A DNA stretch of 64,000 nt from Apostichopus japonicus. Lineage: Eukaryota > Echinodermata > Holothuroidea > Aspidochirotida > Stichopodidae. Shown here piece after piece: positions 47,951 through 62,306 of this stretch (positions within the stretch are counted from its first letter, which is position 1; every line of letters starts with the position of its first letter). The stretch lies in the NCBI RefSeq assembly GCF_037975245.1, contig NC_092577.1, forward strand, positions 1,732,001-1,796,000, read 5' to 3'. Both the position numbers and the translations under genes were made by a program. The notes beneath the pieces were generated by a model, which had not been told where the DNA came from, searched no databases, and saw only the letters and a list, made by a program, of their open reading frames with translations.

Positions 47951-49498
47951 TTAAGAATGGGATGTTGTCCTGCAAAGGGGCCAAAATACTTGCTTCATAT
48001 CGCCTACCCATTGAATTACAAGATAACCAACCGTGAGTACTTAACTAGTACGAAGAAAATATATTGACTGTAAAATAGTGTGCAAAATAGTTGCAAATAA
48101 TAAGTAAACCTCCATCTCCCCAAATCTCTTACCGGCCATACTCAGAAATACCCTCAAAACAGGCACTGAATATACGATTAACTATTCCACAAGTTGTAGT
48201 TTCTGAGATTTTTGTAATTTTTTTGGTAAATTTATGCTGTTTTGGTGAAACTACACTGATTTTACTTTACATGAATGGTACTGCCTTGATACTGTACATC
48301 ATGACCATAGTTAAAATCAACCTCACGCGTAACCAGCACAAAATCATTCAGACATGTTGTTTATATGATTCAAAGCAAATCGTACTCAACCAACGAATTA
48401 CAAGTTTGTTTTTTCTTTTCTTTTCTTTTTGCACATTGCATAGCAACAATGGGAATTTTGTGAGAATAAACCAACTGAAAGAAAGCAACTTTTCTACGTT
48501 GTTTCCATGCAGGGTACAGTATAACATACCTCAATCAATATTACGTACACAATGAACTCACCGTGAACCCTACTCATGATAATGGAACAGTCTAAATATG
48601 ATACACAGAAGAGGCGTGGCTGTGTAAAATGTTAGTTAAAATCTTATAACGTTCCTTTTGCAACTGTTTTAATCCTAAAAAATGATCAAAATAAAGTGTT
48701 TACAATAAAAATTGATTTAATAAGTTGTCACAATGGAAGTGAACGAAGATTGAATGTACGAAGAACATAACTCTAAACAAATTTATACTAAAACTGTTGC
48801 TTGGGGAAGATTTTTACGTATAGGTCATTCTAAACAATTTTGGACTCTACCAAAAACAATAGGACTTTTTGTATGGCGATGTCATTTCGATGATGACATC
48901 GCCCATAGAACTTTTCAATAAGCTAGAAATACAGTTGCTGTTCTTCATCTGGGGTAACTGTAACAATCACCCGGGCGTTGATCACACAATCAGTTTCAAG
49001 TTAAAAGAGACGTTTGGACTTTCGTGTCCAGGTTCTTACCTGGGCGATTTTGCTCAAAAAATTACCGCCTCCACGATCAACAGTAATAACGAATAAAAGC
49101 CCTTTTACCCAGTATCTTTTACCCAATATCATACGTGTCTTTTACCCAATATCATACGTGGTGTATTTAATTTCTGGGGAAATCAGCCTACACACATGAC
49201 GATGATCGCGCAGTATCGATGCAAGGGGACCGGGGGTTGACAGCGGATCAGTCGATAAGTTGTTTGGTTTTCGTGCCCAGGTTCTTTCTTGGGTGACCTT
49301 TCTTAAAAAGTCTCGCCTATACAATCAAAATTTATAGTGATGAATGACAGATATTTAGTGAGCATTTATTTAGGATACCAAACTGTGAGTACTCCGCGAT
49401 GCGAAGGAAATGGAGACGGGGTACGTATTACCCCAATCCTTAACGCACCGGAAACAACATTGAAACGTAACGAAGGCGAGTATCCGTACATGTACCAG

Positions 49499-49878
49499 CA
49501 GTGGCGGAGCGTCCATACAGTCAGGAGGCGGATGCCCCCCCCCCACCCCCTGACGGACTCAAATGGACCGCTGGCGCCCTTTTCAGCTTTTTACCACTTT
49601 TTACTTATTCGCGATTATTTCCTTTTTTATTGCGCTCTCACCTATTGACATTTGTCACATTTTGTTGGCTATGACACCTATTTATTCTTCGTTCATCGGC
49701 AAATTAGCAAGGCCAGGAAGAGAGTCATTTCCGGCGAAGTAGGAAGTATCTTTACTCAAAAAAATTCTGTACCGGCGCTCCGCGCCAACCTGTGGTGGCG
49801 CTCCGCTTAGATAGTGTCGAAAGCGCCACTACAGACCATTCTCGCTCCCCTTGACCAATACCCCTAGCTCCGCCACTG
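49499..49878. mobile_element. hAT-type MITE, duplicate
   Basis: Copy of 38,516-38,896, one base shorter in its C-run; flanked by TGTACCAG on both sides. Not an independent insertion. Confidence 0.75.
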
Positions 49879-52150
49879 TGTACCAGCCAATCATTTTGTT
49901 TCATATATGGGGCATTACCAGGGCAACTCCCCGTCGTTACCATGGGCCAAATATATAATCACAAGTACCTTTTCTAAAATTAGTAGGCTACATTCCTGCA
50001 CTAAATCGCCCTTAACTTTAAATGTATAGTAAATAATAGTAGTAGGCCTATACCGAATCCCTTCTCAGGAACCATATGGAAAGGTGGCGATCATTTGATC
50101 CGTGCATAGTCGACCTCGGGCCTTAAGTGTGTGTTTTATACCTTCCAAAACGACCGTATCGCGATCTTTTGAAAAAAATCAATGTACCGATATCATTTAC
50201 TGATATCGGCTAAAACAAATTACAGTAGTTTAAACATTTCTCTTTCATAATCTTTTAACGAATCATCATTAATCTGAACTTTACTGTATGTCGTTTTCCG
50301 ATTAAAAAAGTTTAAATTTTTAGTCCAGTCGGATTTATGTGCTTGCATATTCGTTTATTCTACAAGGACGCTAACTTCAAACTACTCGAATTCTCAGACC
50401 GTTTGATCAAACTGCATGGCTAAACTTGCGCAACTAACTTCAAATTCTGTTCTTTCATATTATATAAGCCTATTTCTGATTGGTAAATGTTCACTGTATG
50501 TCTTTTTTCCATCGAATGAAAGTTTCCGTTAGAAATTTTTCTTCGAAAACCTCATTATAACGCCTCATTATTTATTCATGAGCTACGTCACGAATCAGGC
50601 TTGTGTATCAACAACATTCCCACTGATGCTTCGTCCGACAATCGTATTGTGATTTCTGAGGTGAATTTCGAGATTTGGGTGGTAATATGCAATGAAATAA
50701 GATGACGACATTGCAATAAACATACATTAACAAGTTGAGAATCCTATTTCATAGTTTCCTTTGAAATAGGATGAATATAGTGATATAAATTGCCCACGTA
50801 AACGTTTGTAGCGAACGTTCAGGCCTACCGTGCTTTATGTATTAATGCATATGGTTTAGTACAGTTAGGTTAACACTCGTATGTACGTAGGCTAAAGCTA
50901 TCGCTAGGACTATCAATGGTTGTTTGTTTGGAAGATACCACTGTAAGTGGGTAACTCCATGTACCTCAGTTAATTAAGTAAAATACATGAGTTTGCCTAA
51001 TAAATGTTATTTTCTCAAGTTCGATTAAAAGGTTTGCAGACAAATAAATGTATAAACACAACGTCATGTCTCAGTGTTCGTTTACATTCACTGCTATAAT
51101 TATTTTAGCATCAATTCATTTAGAAACAAATACAATCCCCATGCCGGTAATGGAACAGTCCGCCTGTCAATATGCATATTCATACCGGTGACTCATAACA
51201 TCGGCGGATTTTAGTCTGTGTGGCTTTGTAGAGCAAATGCTCTTTTATAGCCTAAACTTTTCCATATGTCGCGTTATATACTCATATATAGGGTCATCTG
51301 ATATATATGATTGTGAGGATTTGAATTATTTGGTTTAGTTTTACACCTTTCAAGCTACTGTAGCTTCTTGATTGTAATTCGGAACTGATAACTTTCCCAA
51401 TTCTGTTTAGTTCCTTTCCTTGTACTCTCTGTTGCACACAAAACTCACGGTAAGTAAGCATTCGTTTTAGAATACAATTATATAATTATAAAAACAAAAC
51501 AAATAAATAAAACCTACCAGAAGTAGAGACAGGTTGTCCTTTGGTCACTTTCAGATGTATATGTTGATACAGTTTATCCCCGGTCACGGAAGCAGGGCCC
51601 AGTCATCCGTATGTACAGAAGCTGCTAGTGATGTCATAAACCACAGGATGGGCGCTGCTATAAGTTACTTCGGATTTCGTGTCGCCTTCGTCTGGCCAAC
51701 CGGCAGCGCCCTGTTGGCAAGGCATTATGTAAGCAGTTGTTTCAGATGTGTAGCAAAGAGCCCCTTTGATGTACTAGAGAGTTCGATCATGGAGGTAAAA
51801 CAGATTTTTGTTTTACCTCCATGGTTCGATGTAAAATTGACCTAATCTCAACTTTCGAGCCGTTACGGTAACACCACCTTCTCGCTGATCACAGCGCCTG
51901 TGATTGAATATCTAGGGAGCTGCTACTCTAACTCTGTAACCTGATCCTGCACTGTCGTTCTTACGTAAAGCAGTGTTACGTAATCAAAATACTCGCGCGC
52001 GCCATGTTAGTTCAAGAGGCAATATTTTGGCTATGGAAGGTTTGGTCATTTGATGTAATTCAATCCTAACTGTTATCACCACACAAATCAGAAATGTACA
52101 CAAATATAGAAAGGCCAGGGAGATAGGCCTACACACATACATATATACAA

Positions 52151-52732
52151 GGGCGGCGATCTGTTACAAATATTGGGGGGGGGGGGGGGGGGGGACATTT
52201 GCTTGGGTGCGGGCGCGTAGCAACTTTCATCCCCAAAATTGTCTATATGGTTACTGGTTGCTACAGCCCTATTTTCCTTTTTTTATCGGCAAACCAAACA
52301 TCATTACGGATGCGGTCCGTCTAGCTAATTCATTTGGAAAACAAAGTAAAAAATACTTTCGGTGAAAGTCTGACGTTTTTTGGGGATATTTAGTAACAAA
52401 TTGTGACACGGTCTTAGACAGGCGCGTTGCAAGGAATTTGACAAGGGCCCGACGAAGCTTCTAGGCAAACTATCTATAAGCATAGCGCCACCAAGTGTTG
52501 GCCGAATTTTGCCCGAAAATGCCTCCAGATCGCTGGAAATGGCACTTCCGAGGCCTTATAAGTTGCATCTAAGCATTTTCTATTGTGAAATTACTAGCGA
52601 TATCATAAAAAAATACAAATTTGCTCAACAAAAACTATGCCACCATATATTGGGGGGATATTAGATACTATATCCCCCACCTAAAATATTGGGGGGAACA
52701 TGCCCCCCGCCCCCCCCCCATGATCGCCGCCC
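52151..52732. mobile_element. Candidate GGGCGGCGATC MITE, duplicate
   Basis: Copy of 41,169-41,749, one base longer in the G-run. Confidence 0.5.
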
Positions 52733-53462
52733 ATGCATATATATATATATATAGATATATATATATTTCCTGTGCATGGAAGTACTACCCGAGAGATTTC
52801 CAAGCATTTTGTGATGTGGACATAAATGGTGTTTACTGAGAACATTCAACCTTATTAACATGTGTTGCTAATGATACATAGACTGACTACACATATCTCT
52901 TTTGGCGGTGGGCAGACTAGGGCAGGATATATATTGGGGTGGATGTGTAGGGGACAATGTGGGGGGGGGGGGTAAACTATATTATACACGAATGACTATG
53001 TTTTAAGCAATAAAAGGTACAGGAAAAGGATGTTATCAGTTGAAATATATTCTAAGGAGCTAACATGAATGGTCTAAAGAACGTAACACCCAACATTTAA
53101 AAATGATGTCATTGAAGATCAAGGCAGGCCACAGTCATGAAATGTTATCTGATGAAAGGCCCTGAATAATCTCAGTTTCACCTCTTCAGCCTCCTCTTAG
53201 TGGAAGACACAGCTTCAAGTTGAACCTCATTAAGCTGTGATATTTTACAACCACAAATGTCAAGTTCATTCATTGCTCACAGCTAAGTAAAGGCATATGC
53301 AACCCAGATCATTACAAAGTATCATTACCTGAAATTCACATAAAAAAGCATGATGTTACACTAGGTGATGAATAAAGAGACTTCCAGTTACCTTCATCAT
53401 TTCATTTCTGGCATTAATTTTGATTTTGAACAAACTTCTTGTTTCTGGATGAGATACTTTAA

Positions 53463-53823
53463 AGGGTGTGAAGACTCTCACAAAAAGAAATGTCTAATGC
53501 CAGTAATCTCACCTAGTTTCAAATGAGGTGTAACAGAAGTGTTAGACACCACCATCCATCCCAGAAAATACACACACAGCTTGCTACTGTCCGTAATTAG
53601 ACACTAGTGTACAGTCAGTACATACAGCTGGGGTCAATACCGACAGCACAGTGTACAAACAATGCAGCGATGGACATCTCAGGTCCAGCTAAAGATAACA
53701 AGGTATCACATTTAATTACTGTCTGCATTTTGTAGCCACAAGAGAAAAACTTCACTTGCAAGCGAAGGAAAGTTAACTTTTTAAAGATGGCGGCACACTG
53801 TTTGGGGCGAGTCTTCAATGCCT
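53463..53823. mobile_element. TTAA MITE, duplicate
   Basis: Copy of 42,480-42,840. Confidence 0.65.
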
Positions 53824-55962
53824 TTAAACTTGGGCATATCCTTGAAACATAGAACCACCAAATCACTCGAAAAGATAACTCAAAATATCACCCCTCCTTG
53901 ATATATGTCAACATGAGGGTTGGGGGGGAGGGGGAATGGGCTCAACATCATATCCCTGGATGTCCTGGAAGAGATACGGTGACCTTATTGTTACATGGAC
54001 CAGTTGTGAATATCTTTGCAGAAGATTAAAAGCAAACCTTTCTACTGAAGAATAAACTGGGTTCACAAAGTAGATGAAAAATTTGAAATATAAAATTTAC
54101 ATCTTGTTTTATTTGGTCAGACTGAATTAACTCCACCTTTTCATGAATTTAATGATTTAATCGTAACTAGGATACATCTGCCATTCCTGCTATAGATTCA
54201 TTAAATGAATGTTACCATGGTAACTTTACTAAACAGGCCGGCGGTGAATGCATGCAATGATTATGTTTCCTCTGAAGGCCCAGGTCCACAACTGTGTTTG
54301 TTAATATTTATTATTTTTCCTTTCCTATGCATTTCTTGATTATTTCTTATTCCTTCCCCCACCCCCACCTTTCTTTCTTTAAAAAGAAGAATAAAAAGTG
54401 CAGCAAAAATGAGAATGAAACTTTAACATCCTTATAGAATATGGTAGGTAGTTTTTACACATAGGCTACCAACGTATATCTGTGCAAGGAATTTCAAATG
54501 TTTTTCAACTATTTACCTTAAATGTCCTTAAAATGCCTATGAAACACCACCAAAGTAGTATGTGACATTGAAGCTTAAAATTGATTTAGAAAAATGGAGG
54601 GGGGGTGGGGAAGGGGTGGCAGTTTGTGAAATGTGAAAAGGAAGACAAAATGATATTAGTAAAATTGCAAATATTGTCCAATTGATTATTCATAGTAGTT
54701 GCCCATGTGCACTATGAGGATTAAATTGATCTCCATCAGATGTATTTAAATTATTCGAGTAATCAATAAATCATTAATGAAATTCATCAGGTATTATTTG
54801 ATGACATTATTAACCGTATCATGCAGATGAACTTGTGAGATTTCGTCTTGGTTTTGGATAGACGAGGTTTTCTAGCTTGCCGGGCGACCTCTCGTGACCC
54901 CGGTTGACATCAGAAGCCCTGGATCCTCACCTAGCCGGTAACAGGTAGTGGGAAAGCTTCTCGTAGACTAGAAACGTGATGCAACATGCCGGGGTAACCC
55001 GGAGTAGGTTTGGTACCATTCCTTTGTAGAACCCCGGCAATCCCTCATACCTGGACATGAAAAATATAAATGCCAAAAAGAACAAAATTCAGCAAAGAAA
55101 TTGATTGTTATTGGCTCACTATCTTCAAAAAGTTTGTACGTATGACTGCATTTTACCACAATTTCCATTTCACTTTTGTTCCTTCTAAACTACAAATACT
55201 TTGCATAAGAATGGAGGCAGTTGTCGGCACTTAGACACATGGGGTCAAGGGTCAAGTATAGTCGACATAAAGTCATAGTTTTCACGGTGCCAATGCTGAT
55301 GGATATTAGCAGCCTCCATTTTAACAAACTTTGTCACTCTTTGCTCTTACTAAACCCTTCCCCTGGACAAAATAACATCTCAGCTCACCATCCCCAATTC
55401 CCCTCCACTCATTTACCCCCACCCCCCCCCCCCCCCGGGAACAAAAATGGTGGTTGTGCCCCTGAACAACACTAAAGAGATACCATACCACAATTAGAGT
55501 ATGTATACTTTGGTATGACAAAGTTGGAAAATAGTCCTAACTTGACAGATCTACTGAAGGTTTCCAATACATTTTGTTCAGCCAGTATTTTCATTCTTCT
55601 TTATGCTTGAAGATGTTGAAGAGGATGAAAATAAACTACTGATGGTCTAAAAATCTGGAGGATTGAAGGTGATTTGAGGCATTTTAGAAAATCCTGGGTG
55701 AAGCAAGAACATTCCGCAGCAGCGAGAGCTGGCTGATGGGTTGGGGAGCACTGTGCTAACCTTTGACCTCTTTCTAGCTCAGAATCTAAATGGTGATGGT
55801 GGCAACAATTACATGTGCTGTAGTAGCCCAAGCCATCAGCTATCATATGGTGGGTAGTACATGTCAGTTGAAAACTTCTATCTATCCTCTAGCGGGCGTT
55901 GTAAAGTGTCGAATTAAGTGTGTAAGCCAATGGGAGCTGTTGATTGGGATGCAAGACCTTAA

Positions 55963-56344
55963 ATGGTGTGAAGACTCGCGCACAAAGAAAGGTCTCATGC
56001 CGGTAATCTGACCTAGTTTCGGATGAGGTGTAACAGAAGTTTTAGACACCATCATCGATCCCAGAAAATACACACACAGCTTGCTACCGTCCGTAATTAG
56101 ACACTAGTGTACAGTCAATACATGCAGCTACGGTCAATACAGTGTACATAGCAGCGATGGACATCTCAGCAGGGAAATGTTATGGAACTCCCTGATTTCA
56201 GGTCCAGATAAAAGATAACAAGGTATCACGTTTCATTATACTGTCTGCATTTGCAGCGACAAGAAGAAAACTTCACTTGCAAGCAACAGAAAGTTAACTT
56301 GTTTCAGAGGGCGACATGCGGTTTTGGGCGAGTCTTCAGTGCCT
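55963..56344. mobile_element. TTAA MITE, duplicate
   Basis: Copy of 44,980-45,361. Confidence 0.65.
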
Positions 56345-56482
56345 TTAATATCTGTCGGTAGAAGATTATATGTACAGGAAATTGTAGGTGACAGAAACTG
56401 GAAAATAATTTAAAATAATTTGTCAAGGTTCCTTCAACTTTCTCTCAATCATCAAAATGATAACAATAACAGATTTTTATTA

Positions 56483-57494
56483 ATATAATAAACCTCTTTA
56501 ATTCAATTTTCTAATCTCATGAGTGACACGATATATGTCAATATTTACTCTGCCATAATATGTACATTATAAACAAAACTATATTTTGTCATCTAGCTCG
56601 ATATCTGCAGGCACTTAAAGGCATATCGGGATGTTTACAGCCACAAAATATTGCCCGTGTGCAATACCCCTTCTAAACGCGCCAAAAGACCCAGTTACAA
56701 TATCAGCTGTGATATACTGTAATATGCACAAATTATTCTAAGAGAAAGTAAAGTTGAAACAATATCTTTTACATGACAAGTTTTAATACGTAAAACGAAA
56801 GCAAAACCCAACAACGACAGTAAAAAGAAGATGAGTAAACATTTTCATCCCTGCCAGGCATGCAGTCCCAATTGCTCTTCATTGCAGCTTTTAAAATAAG
56901 GAAAACTAAGAAAAATCCTGAAGTCACAGGCTCAAATTCTTTTTTCATGTCCCTATAAATCAAGGAAGTGAAGAAACATAAAAATTGATTTACTACGTTA
57001 CAATATATTGATGGAAATGTAATGATGAATTGACCTAAGTACTAGAAAAGATACAAGATTTGCCACCAGTTTGCAATTGAAACGATTTTCTGGTGGTTGA
57101 GGTTGATTGCTCAGCAAAAATTGCTGAAAATTTTCTGAATGTTTAGGTGAAAAAACCACATCCTCATAGCATCTTGTATCGCAAAGATATGAATTTTTCA
57201 AATGTTTTTATTTGGTAAATTATGCATCTGGCAACAGTAGAATGGACGATGCTATCAGGACAATTCGACTGAAAATGTCTTTGTAAGGTTTAACCAGTCA
57301 AAAATGGTTCAATTCATTCAACCATATCTCTAGTCAGAGGCAAGATACTGAGATGAGGTTTTATGTATGGAATATTTTGTCTCTTAAAACAACAAAAGTT
57401 TCACATTGTTTGTCACCAGAACTTTGTCAAAGGACTCTAAAATATAATTTTGCCAAAGGTAAATACGCCCTACCTTTACACAAATTGGTTAAAG
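56483..57494. other. Non-duplicated spacer right of the tandem duplication
   Basis: AT-rich DNA without a recognisable gene or ZNF homology; short ORFs only. Marks the right edge of the ZNF cluster. Confidence 0.4.
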
Positions 57495-57722
<228 letters not shown>

Positions 57723-58309
57723 TCAAACACAAAAGACAATCAAAAGAAAGATTGCACCTTGTCAAAGGTTGGTTGATACATCTCGATAAGAGGAACCCAC
57801 CCCTCCCACCATCCCCCTCGACCTACCAAAACCAACCCCACTATATATCCCCCTGGTGGGTGGGGGAGAGAGAGGGATGACAGATTTATCCATACACATG
57901 AGTAAATTGAAAAAATAAGAGTATAAATTTGAAAAGACAATTTAAAAATAAGTGAAATATTTTCCTAAACAAAGAGCTGCAGGTAAAACAAGGTTGACAC
58001 TAGCAACAACAATAGAAAAAAAAAAAAAAACATAAATGAAATATTAAAACAAAATTGCTGGTGTCTCTCTGATTTACGGGATGCTATCCTGAAGACCAAC
58101 TATCCTGAATTTATTTACTATACTTTTGTATTTAAAGGCAAAAAAAAAAACAATAGATAAAGACAATAGATAAAAAAAAGACAATAGATAAAAACAAAAG
58201 ATATGCAGCCAGATCAACGTTTAGCTAGAAATATATCCTTTGATTTTCAAAATAGAACTGGCAAATTATAAAATCAGTAACAGGAACATGTAAAATCATG
58301 TGAAGATCA
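57723..58309. other. Spacer with short A-rich repeats
   Basis: Contains poly-A tracts and an AGACAATAGATAAA short tandem repeat near 58,150-58,200. No gene was seen. Confidence 0.4.
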
Positions 58310-58805
58310 TAAGATTTCCAAGGTAGTGACCTCAAAGTTCACTACAGCTGTGTTCACATACTGTATTTATTGTGACGTAAGATTCACAAGGTACATTAAC
58401 CTCAAAGTTCACTACAGGTGTGTGTTCACACTTAAGATTCACAAGGTAACCTCGAAGATCACAACAGCTATGGGTTCACATGTGGTACTTGTGTGAAATA
58501 AGATTCACAAGGTGCAGTAACCTCAAAGTTCACTACAGGTGTGTGTTCACACTAAAGATTCACAAGGTAACCTCAAAGTTCACAACAGCTATGGGTTCAT
58601 ATATGGTACTTATGTGATATAAGATTCACAAGGTACAGTAACTTCAAAGTTCACTTCAGGTGCATTCACATTCACATACTTCTGTGATGTAAGATTCCCA
58701 ATATAACATCAATGTTCCAACCAAGCAGCTATGCATTCACATACTGTGCCTGTGTGATGTAAGATTTACAAAGTAACATCAAATTTCACTATCAGCTATG
58801 TGTTT
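58310..58805. repeat. Degenerate minisatellite (AGATTCACAAGGTA...GTTCAC)
   Basis: Units of roughly 50-60 bases containing AAGATTCACAAGGTA, CCTCAAAGTTCACTACAG and GTGTTCACA, repeated about eight times with alternating variants. Decays toward 58,805. Confidence 0.75.
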
Positions 58806-60219
58806 CGCATACTATAGTTCAATGTCACACAACAATAACCTGCCTGCAATATGGAATGTGTTCCTAACAGAAAATGGTAAAATTGGTAAAAAAAAACATC
58901 AAATTTATGAAACATAAAATGTGAGAAAATGTGCATTATGACAATCAAAAGTCTAAATTCACTAAGTATTTTATTTCATATAACAAGTTTACCAGATCTA
59001 CAATGCCATTATGAATGATTCTTTACAAAAGTCAAAAATAAAAGAAAAAGCTGCTCAGTTATTAATTATTCAATCTATCAACTAATCAATCAATTAATTG
59101 GCTGGTTTTCATAAATTAAAGGAATATTCTGGTGGCTGAAATGGATTTTAAAAAAAAAAAAAATGCTGATAAATTTACTGTATGTTTGTCTGCCACATTT
59201 TAAGTACTAAAATGTTTTTTGCTAATATTTGAATATCCCTGTTATAAAACCACATAGCCCTATGTGCACTAGCAGTTGAGGCAATGTCCTTTTACATGAC
59301 TTCAACAAAATATTTCTAATCACTACAAAGGTATGATCAGCTAGTAAAAACAAATAAAACACTTAAAAATGCCCTAATTAAATGATAAAAAGCCGCCAGC
59401 TTAAACCTGAAAGTTTTACAATAGGAGGACCTACACAGTAGGTATACCACATCTGTTACAACTATGTGAAAGCTCATATTGGCTTGAAAAGAAACCAATT
59501 CAGACATCGAAATGAAAAAAACATTTGGTTGTTTATTACTCAAATAGTTCAAGAATCCAACCTTACATTTTGAATCTGTATAGCACCTTAAATGGTTTAC
59601 GAGATGTCACATGACTGAACTCATTGCATTTGACTTCAATATTCACCAAATGCATTTTTTTCAATTATTTTGAAGCCAAAAATAATGTTTCCCTTTCTAA
59701 CACCCTTAAAAAATAAAGTAAATTAACAAAATACAAGAATAAAGAAGCTGCATTAAGGAAAAAATTATTGCTGAAAGAATCTTTGCAATCTTTGGTTTGA
59801 TACTAGAGCTACCATTCATCAATCAATCATTGCTTTAATGGACTATTAAATTCTATAAATTCATTCTTATCTTATATTTTATTGACTTCTGAAGAATACT
59901 GATAGATTTCAAAAAGCATGATAGGTGGAGAAATAGTCATATTTTTTGGAGAAATCAGAAGCGATTCTCACATCAAACCTCAGTACTGCTGCAAAACTAC
60001 TGTAAGAAAGTAGAAATTCTTGTAAAGAACAACACTTTTAATTGACTAACTACATAGCCCTAGACTAGGCAAGCACCATTTCACTAAAAAAATAAATTCA
60101 ATGTGTATCTTTCTTGTACAAAACTATATGATGAGTAATAACTAGCCATTTAATCAATTCCAATTCAACAACATGTTTAATATTTACTTGATCGTAAAGT
60201 CAATTGCTGCCACCAATAG
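58806..60219. other. AT-rich spacer
   Basis: No gene recognised; small ORFs lack family features. Could include 3' flank of the carrier gene at 62.3 kb. Confidence 0.35.
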
Positions 60220-60955
60220 TAACTACATTCACTATACACATTGGCTTTGATGTAGATTAATAATGTAACATGGTAATTAATAATATCGGTTTGTACTGTA
60301 TATCCACTTGATTGTGAAATCACTACATGTCACCATTACATAGTAAGTACAGTGCAGTACTATGCTCACTATACATATCACACAGTAATCACTGTACAAT
60401 ACTCACTATACACAGTTGCTTTGATGTAACATGATTAATGTAACATGGTAATTAATAATATCGGTTTGTATATCCACTTGATTGTGAAATCACTACATGT
60501 CACCATAACATAGTAAGTACAGTGCAGTACTATGCTCACTATACACATCACACAGTAATTACTGTACAATACTCACCATACACATTGGCTTGGATGTAGA
60601 TTAACGTAACATGGTAATTAATAATATTGGTTTGTATATCCCCTTGATTGTGAAATCACTGCATGTCACCATTACACAGTGAGTACAGTGCAGTACTATG
60701 CTCACTTTACACATCACACAGTAATTACTGTACAATACTCACCATACACATTGGCTTGGATGTAGATTAACGTAACATGGTAATTAATAATATTGGTTTG
60801 TATATCCCCTTGATTGTGAAATCACTGCATGTCACCATTACACAGTGAGTACAGTGCAGTACTATGCTCACTTTACACATCACACAGTAATTACTGTACA
60901 ATACTCACCATACACATTGGCTTGGATGTAGATTAACGTAACATGGTAATTAATA
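60220..60955. repeat. 166-175-bp tandem satellite, about 4.3 copies
   Basis: The marker AACATGGTAATTAATAA recurs near 60,268, 60,443, 60,608, 60,774 and 60,940, giving periods of about 175, 165, 166 and 166. The right-hand copies are almost identical, the left-hand ones more diverged. Within each unit, AGTACAGTGCAGTACT and TTACTGTACAATACTC are near-palindromic. Confidence 0.85.
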
Positions 60956-62306
60956 AACTCTAATTCTATCTTACAGCAAATGTTTCCTCTAGAATTGAGA
61001 ACCACAAACAGGAAAGGTTTTTGAAAGCACCAAACGGATTTAAGCATTCACTTTTGGACAAAGCTTTTGGAATGAACGAGAAAGATTGTCAAACGATTCT
61101 TACTTAATGACATAAACAGACCATAAACAGGGACAAGGAGCAAAACAAAAATAAATAAATAAATAAATAGGGGGGACAAACATTCACAGGATATAAATTT
61201 CAAATTAATTCACACTGAGCATTTTATTTGTCACTGTTAATTCAAAAGTGATCCATTTCTATTCTTTACAGACCTAAATTAGTTTATTTTTACTAAAATA
61301 CTAAACAGGATTTGACCAAAGTCAGCTTTTGTGTTGATTCTAAACAGATTTAAAACAAGTCAGCTTTTGATATAAATGAGCAGACTAACCACAGCTGACT
61401 TTTAGATGCTTGCTTCATCCTTAATACAGAGTAAGCCCATTGTGTGTTGCTTCTAAACAGACTTAAAACAAGTAAGCTTTTGACATCCTAAACAGACAAG
61501 GCTAGCTAAGCTTTGGGTGCTGTTAATTTAACCATGTTTTAAGTAATGGAATGTACTACTTGTATTCTGAACAGGTTCCCGACCTCCTGCCGATACATCT
61601 TACTGTCTCTACTTAAAAGTGTTTATTATCGACAGTATCATCGTTATAAAACCATTGCACTTCTCAAAGAGAACTATAGTAAACATCTACTATTTGAATA
61701 TATTCTCTCACAACAGAGTCATACAACCATAGTACAGTGCTGGTCTCAGATGCAAACACATGTATCCAACTTGTCATCTTTAACCAGTCCAGTTAAACAC
61801 CGGGCCATGTTAACACCAGACCGTATGAACACCAGTCTAATTTGACACCATTTTTAAAACCAGGCCCAACTCCATACCACACCAGTTTTACACCAGACCA
61901 GGCTTCATAGCAGAGCAGTTTACTGCCAAACCAGGAAAATTATCTCTGTAGTTTCATCAGACAAGGTTTACACTTGACCAGTTTAACACCGAAACTGTTG
62001 AACACCATTTTTACACCAAGACAACTACATACCACACCAGTCTTAAACCAGAGCGGATTACATGTCAAACCAATTTGCTACGAGACCAGGTTTCATGCCA
62101 GAGCCGTATCTCACGAGACCTAGCTTATTACACCACTCTAACACCAGAACTTGGTTTACATCTGACCAGTCTTACACCAGACAGACCAGTTCATGTCACA
62201 TGTCCTCTCCACCGTGCACCAGTCTTACACCAGACCAGTCTTACACCAGACACACTGGTTCATGTCACAAGACCTCTCCACCTTGCACCAGTCCCATCAG
62301 ACCCAG
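60956..62306. repeat. Simple and degenerate repeats: AAAT run, AAACAG-rich, ACACCAGACCAGT-rich
   Basis: 61,145-61,170 is an (AAAT)n run. 61,290-61,520 has irregular repeats of TCTAAACAGATTTAAAACAA and GTCAGCTTTTG. 61,780-62,300 is dominated by degenerate copies of TTACACCAGACCAG. Part may be 3' UTR of the minus-strand carrier gene. ORFs here are by-products of the repeat. Confidence 0.6.

Larger units (their letters stand above)
45500..56482. repeat. 10,983-bp tandem duplication, copy 2
   Basis: Direct copy of 34,517-45,499. The right end (TTTTTATTA at 56,474-56,482) passes into unrelated sequence, while in copy 1 the same bases run into the finger sequence of copy 2. No additional gene is present compared with copy 1. 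Confidence 0.95.
46265..56482. other. Duplicate of the ZNF-4 upstream DNA, no gene recognised
   Basis: Same content as 35,282-45,499. Nothing new apart from the single-base differences noted for the duplication. Confidence 0.5.
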
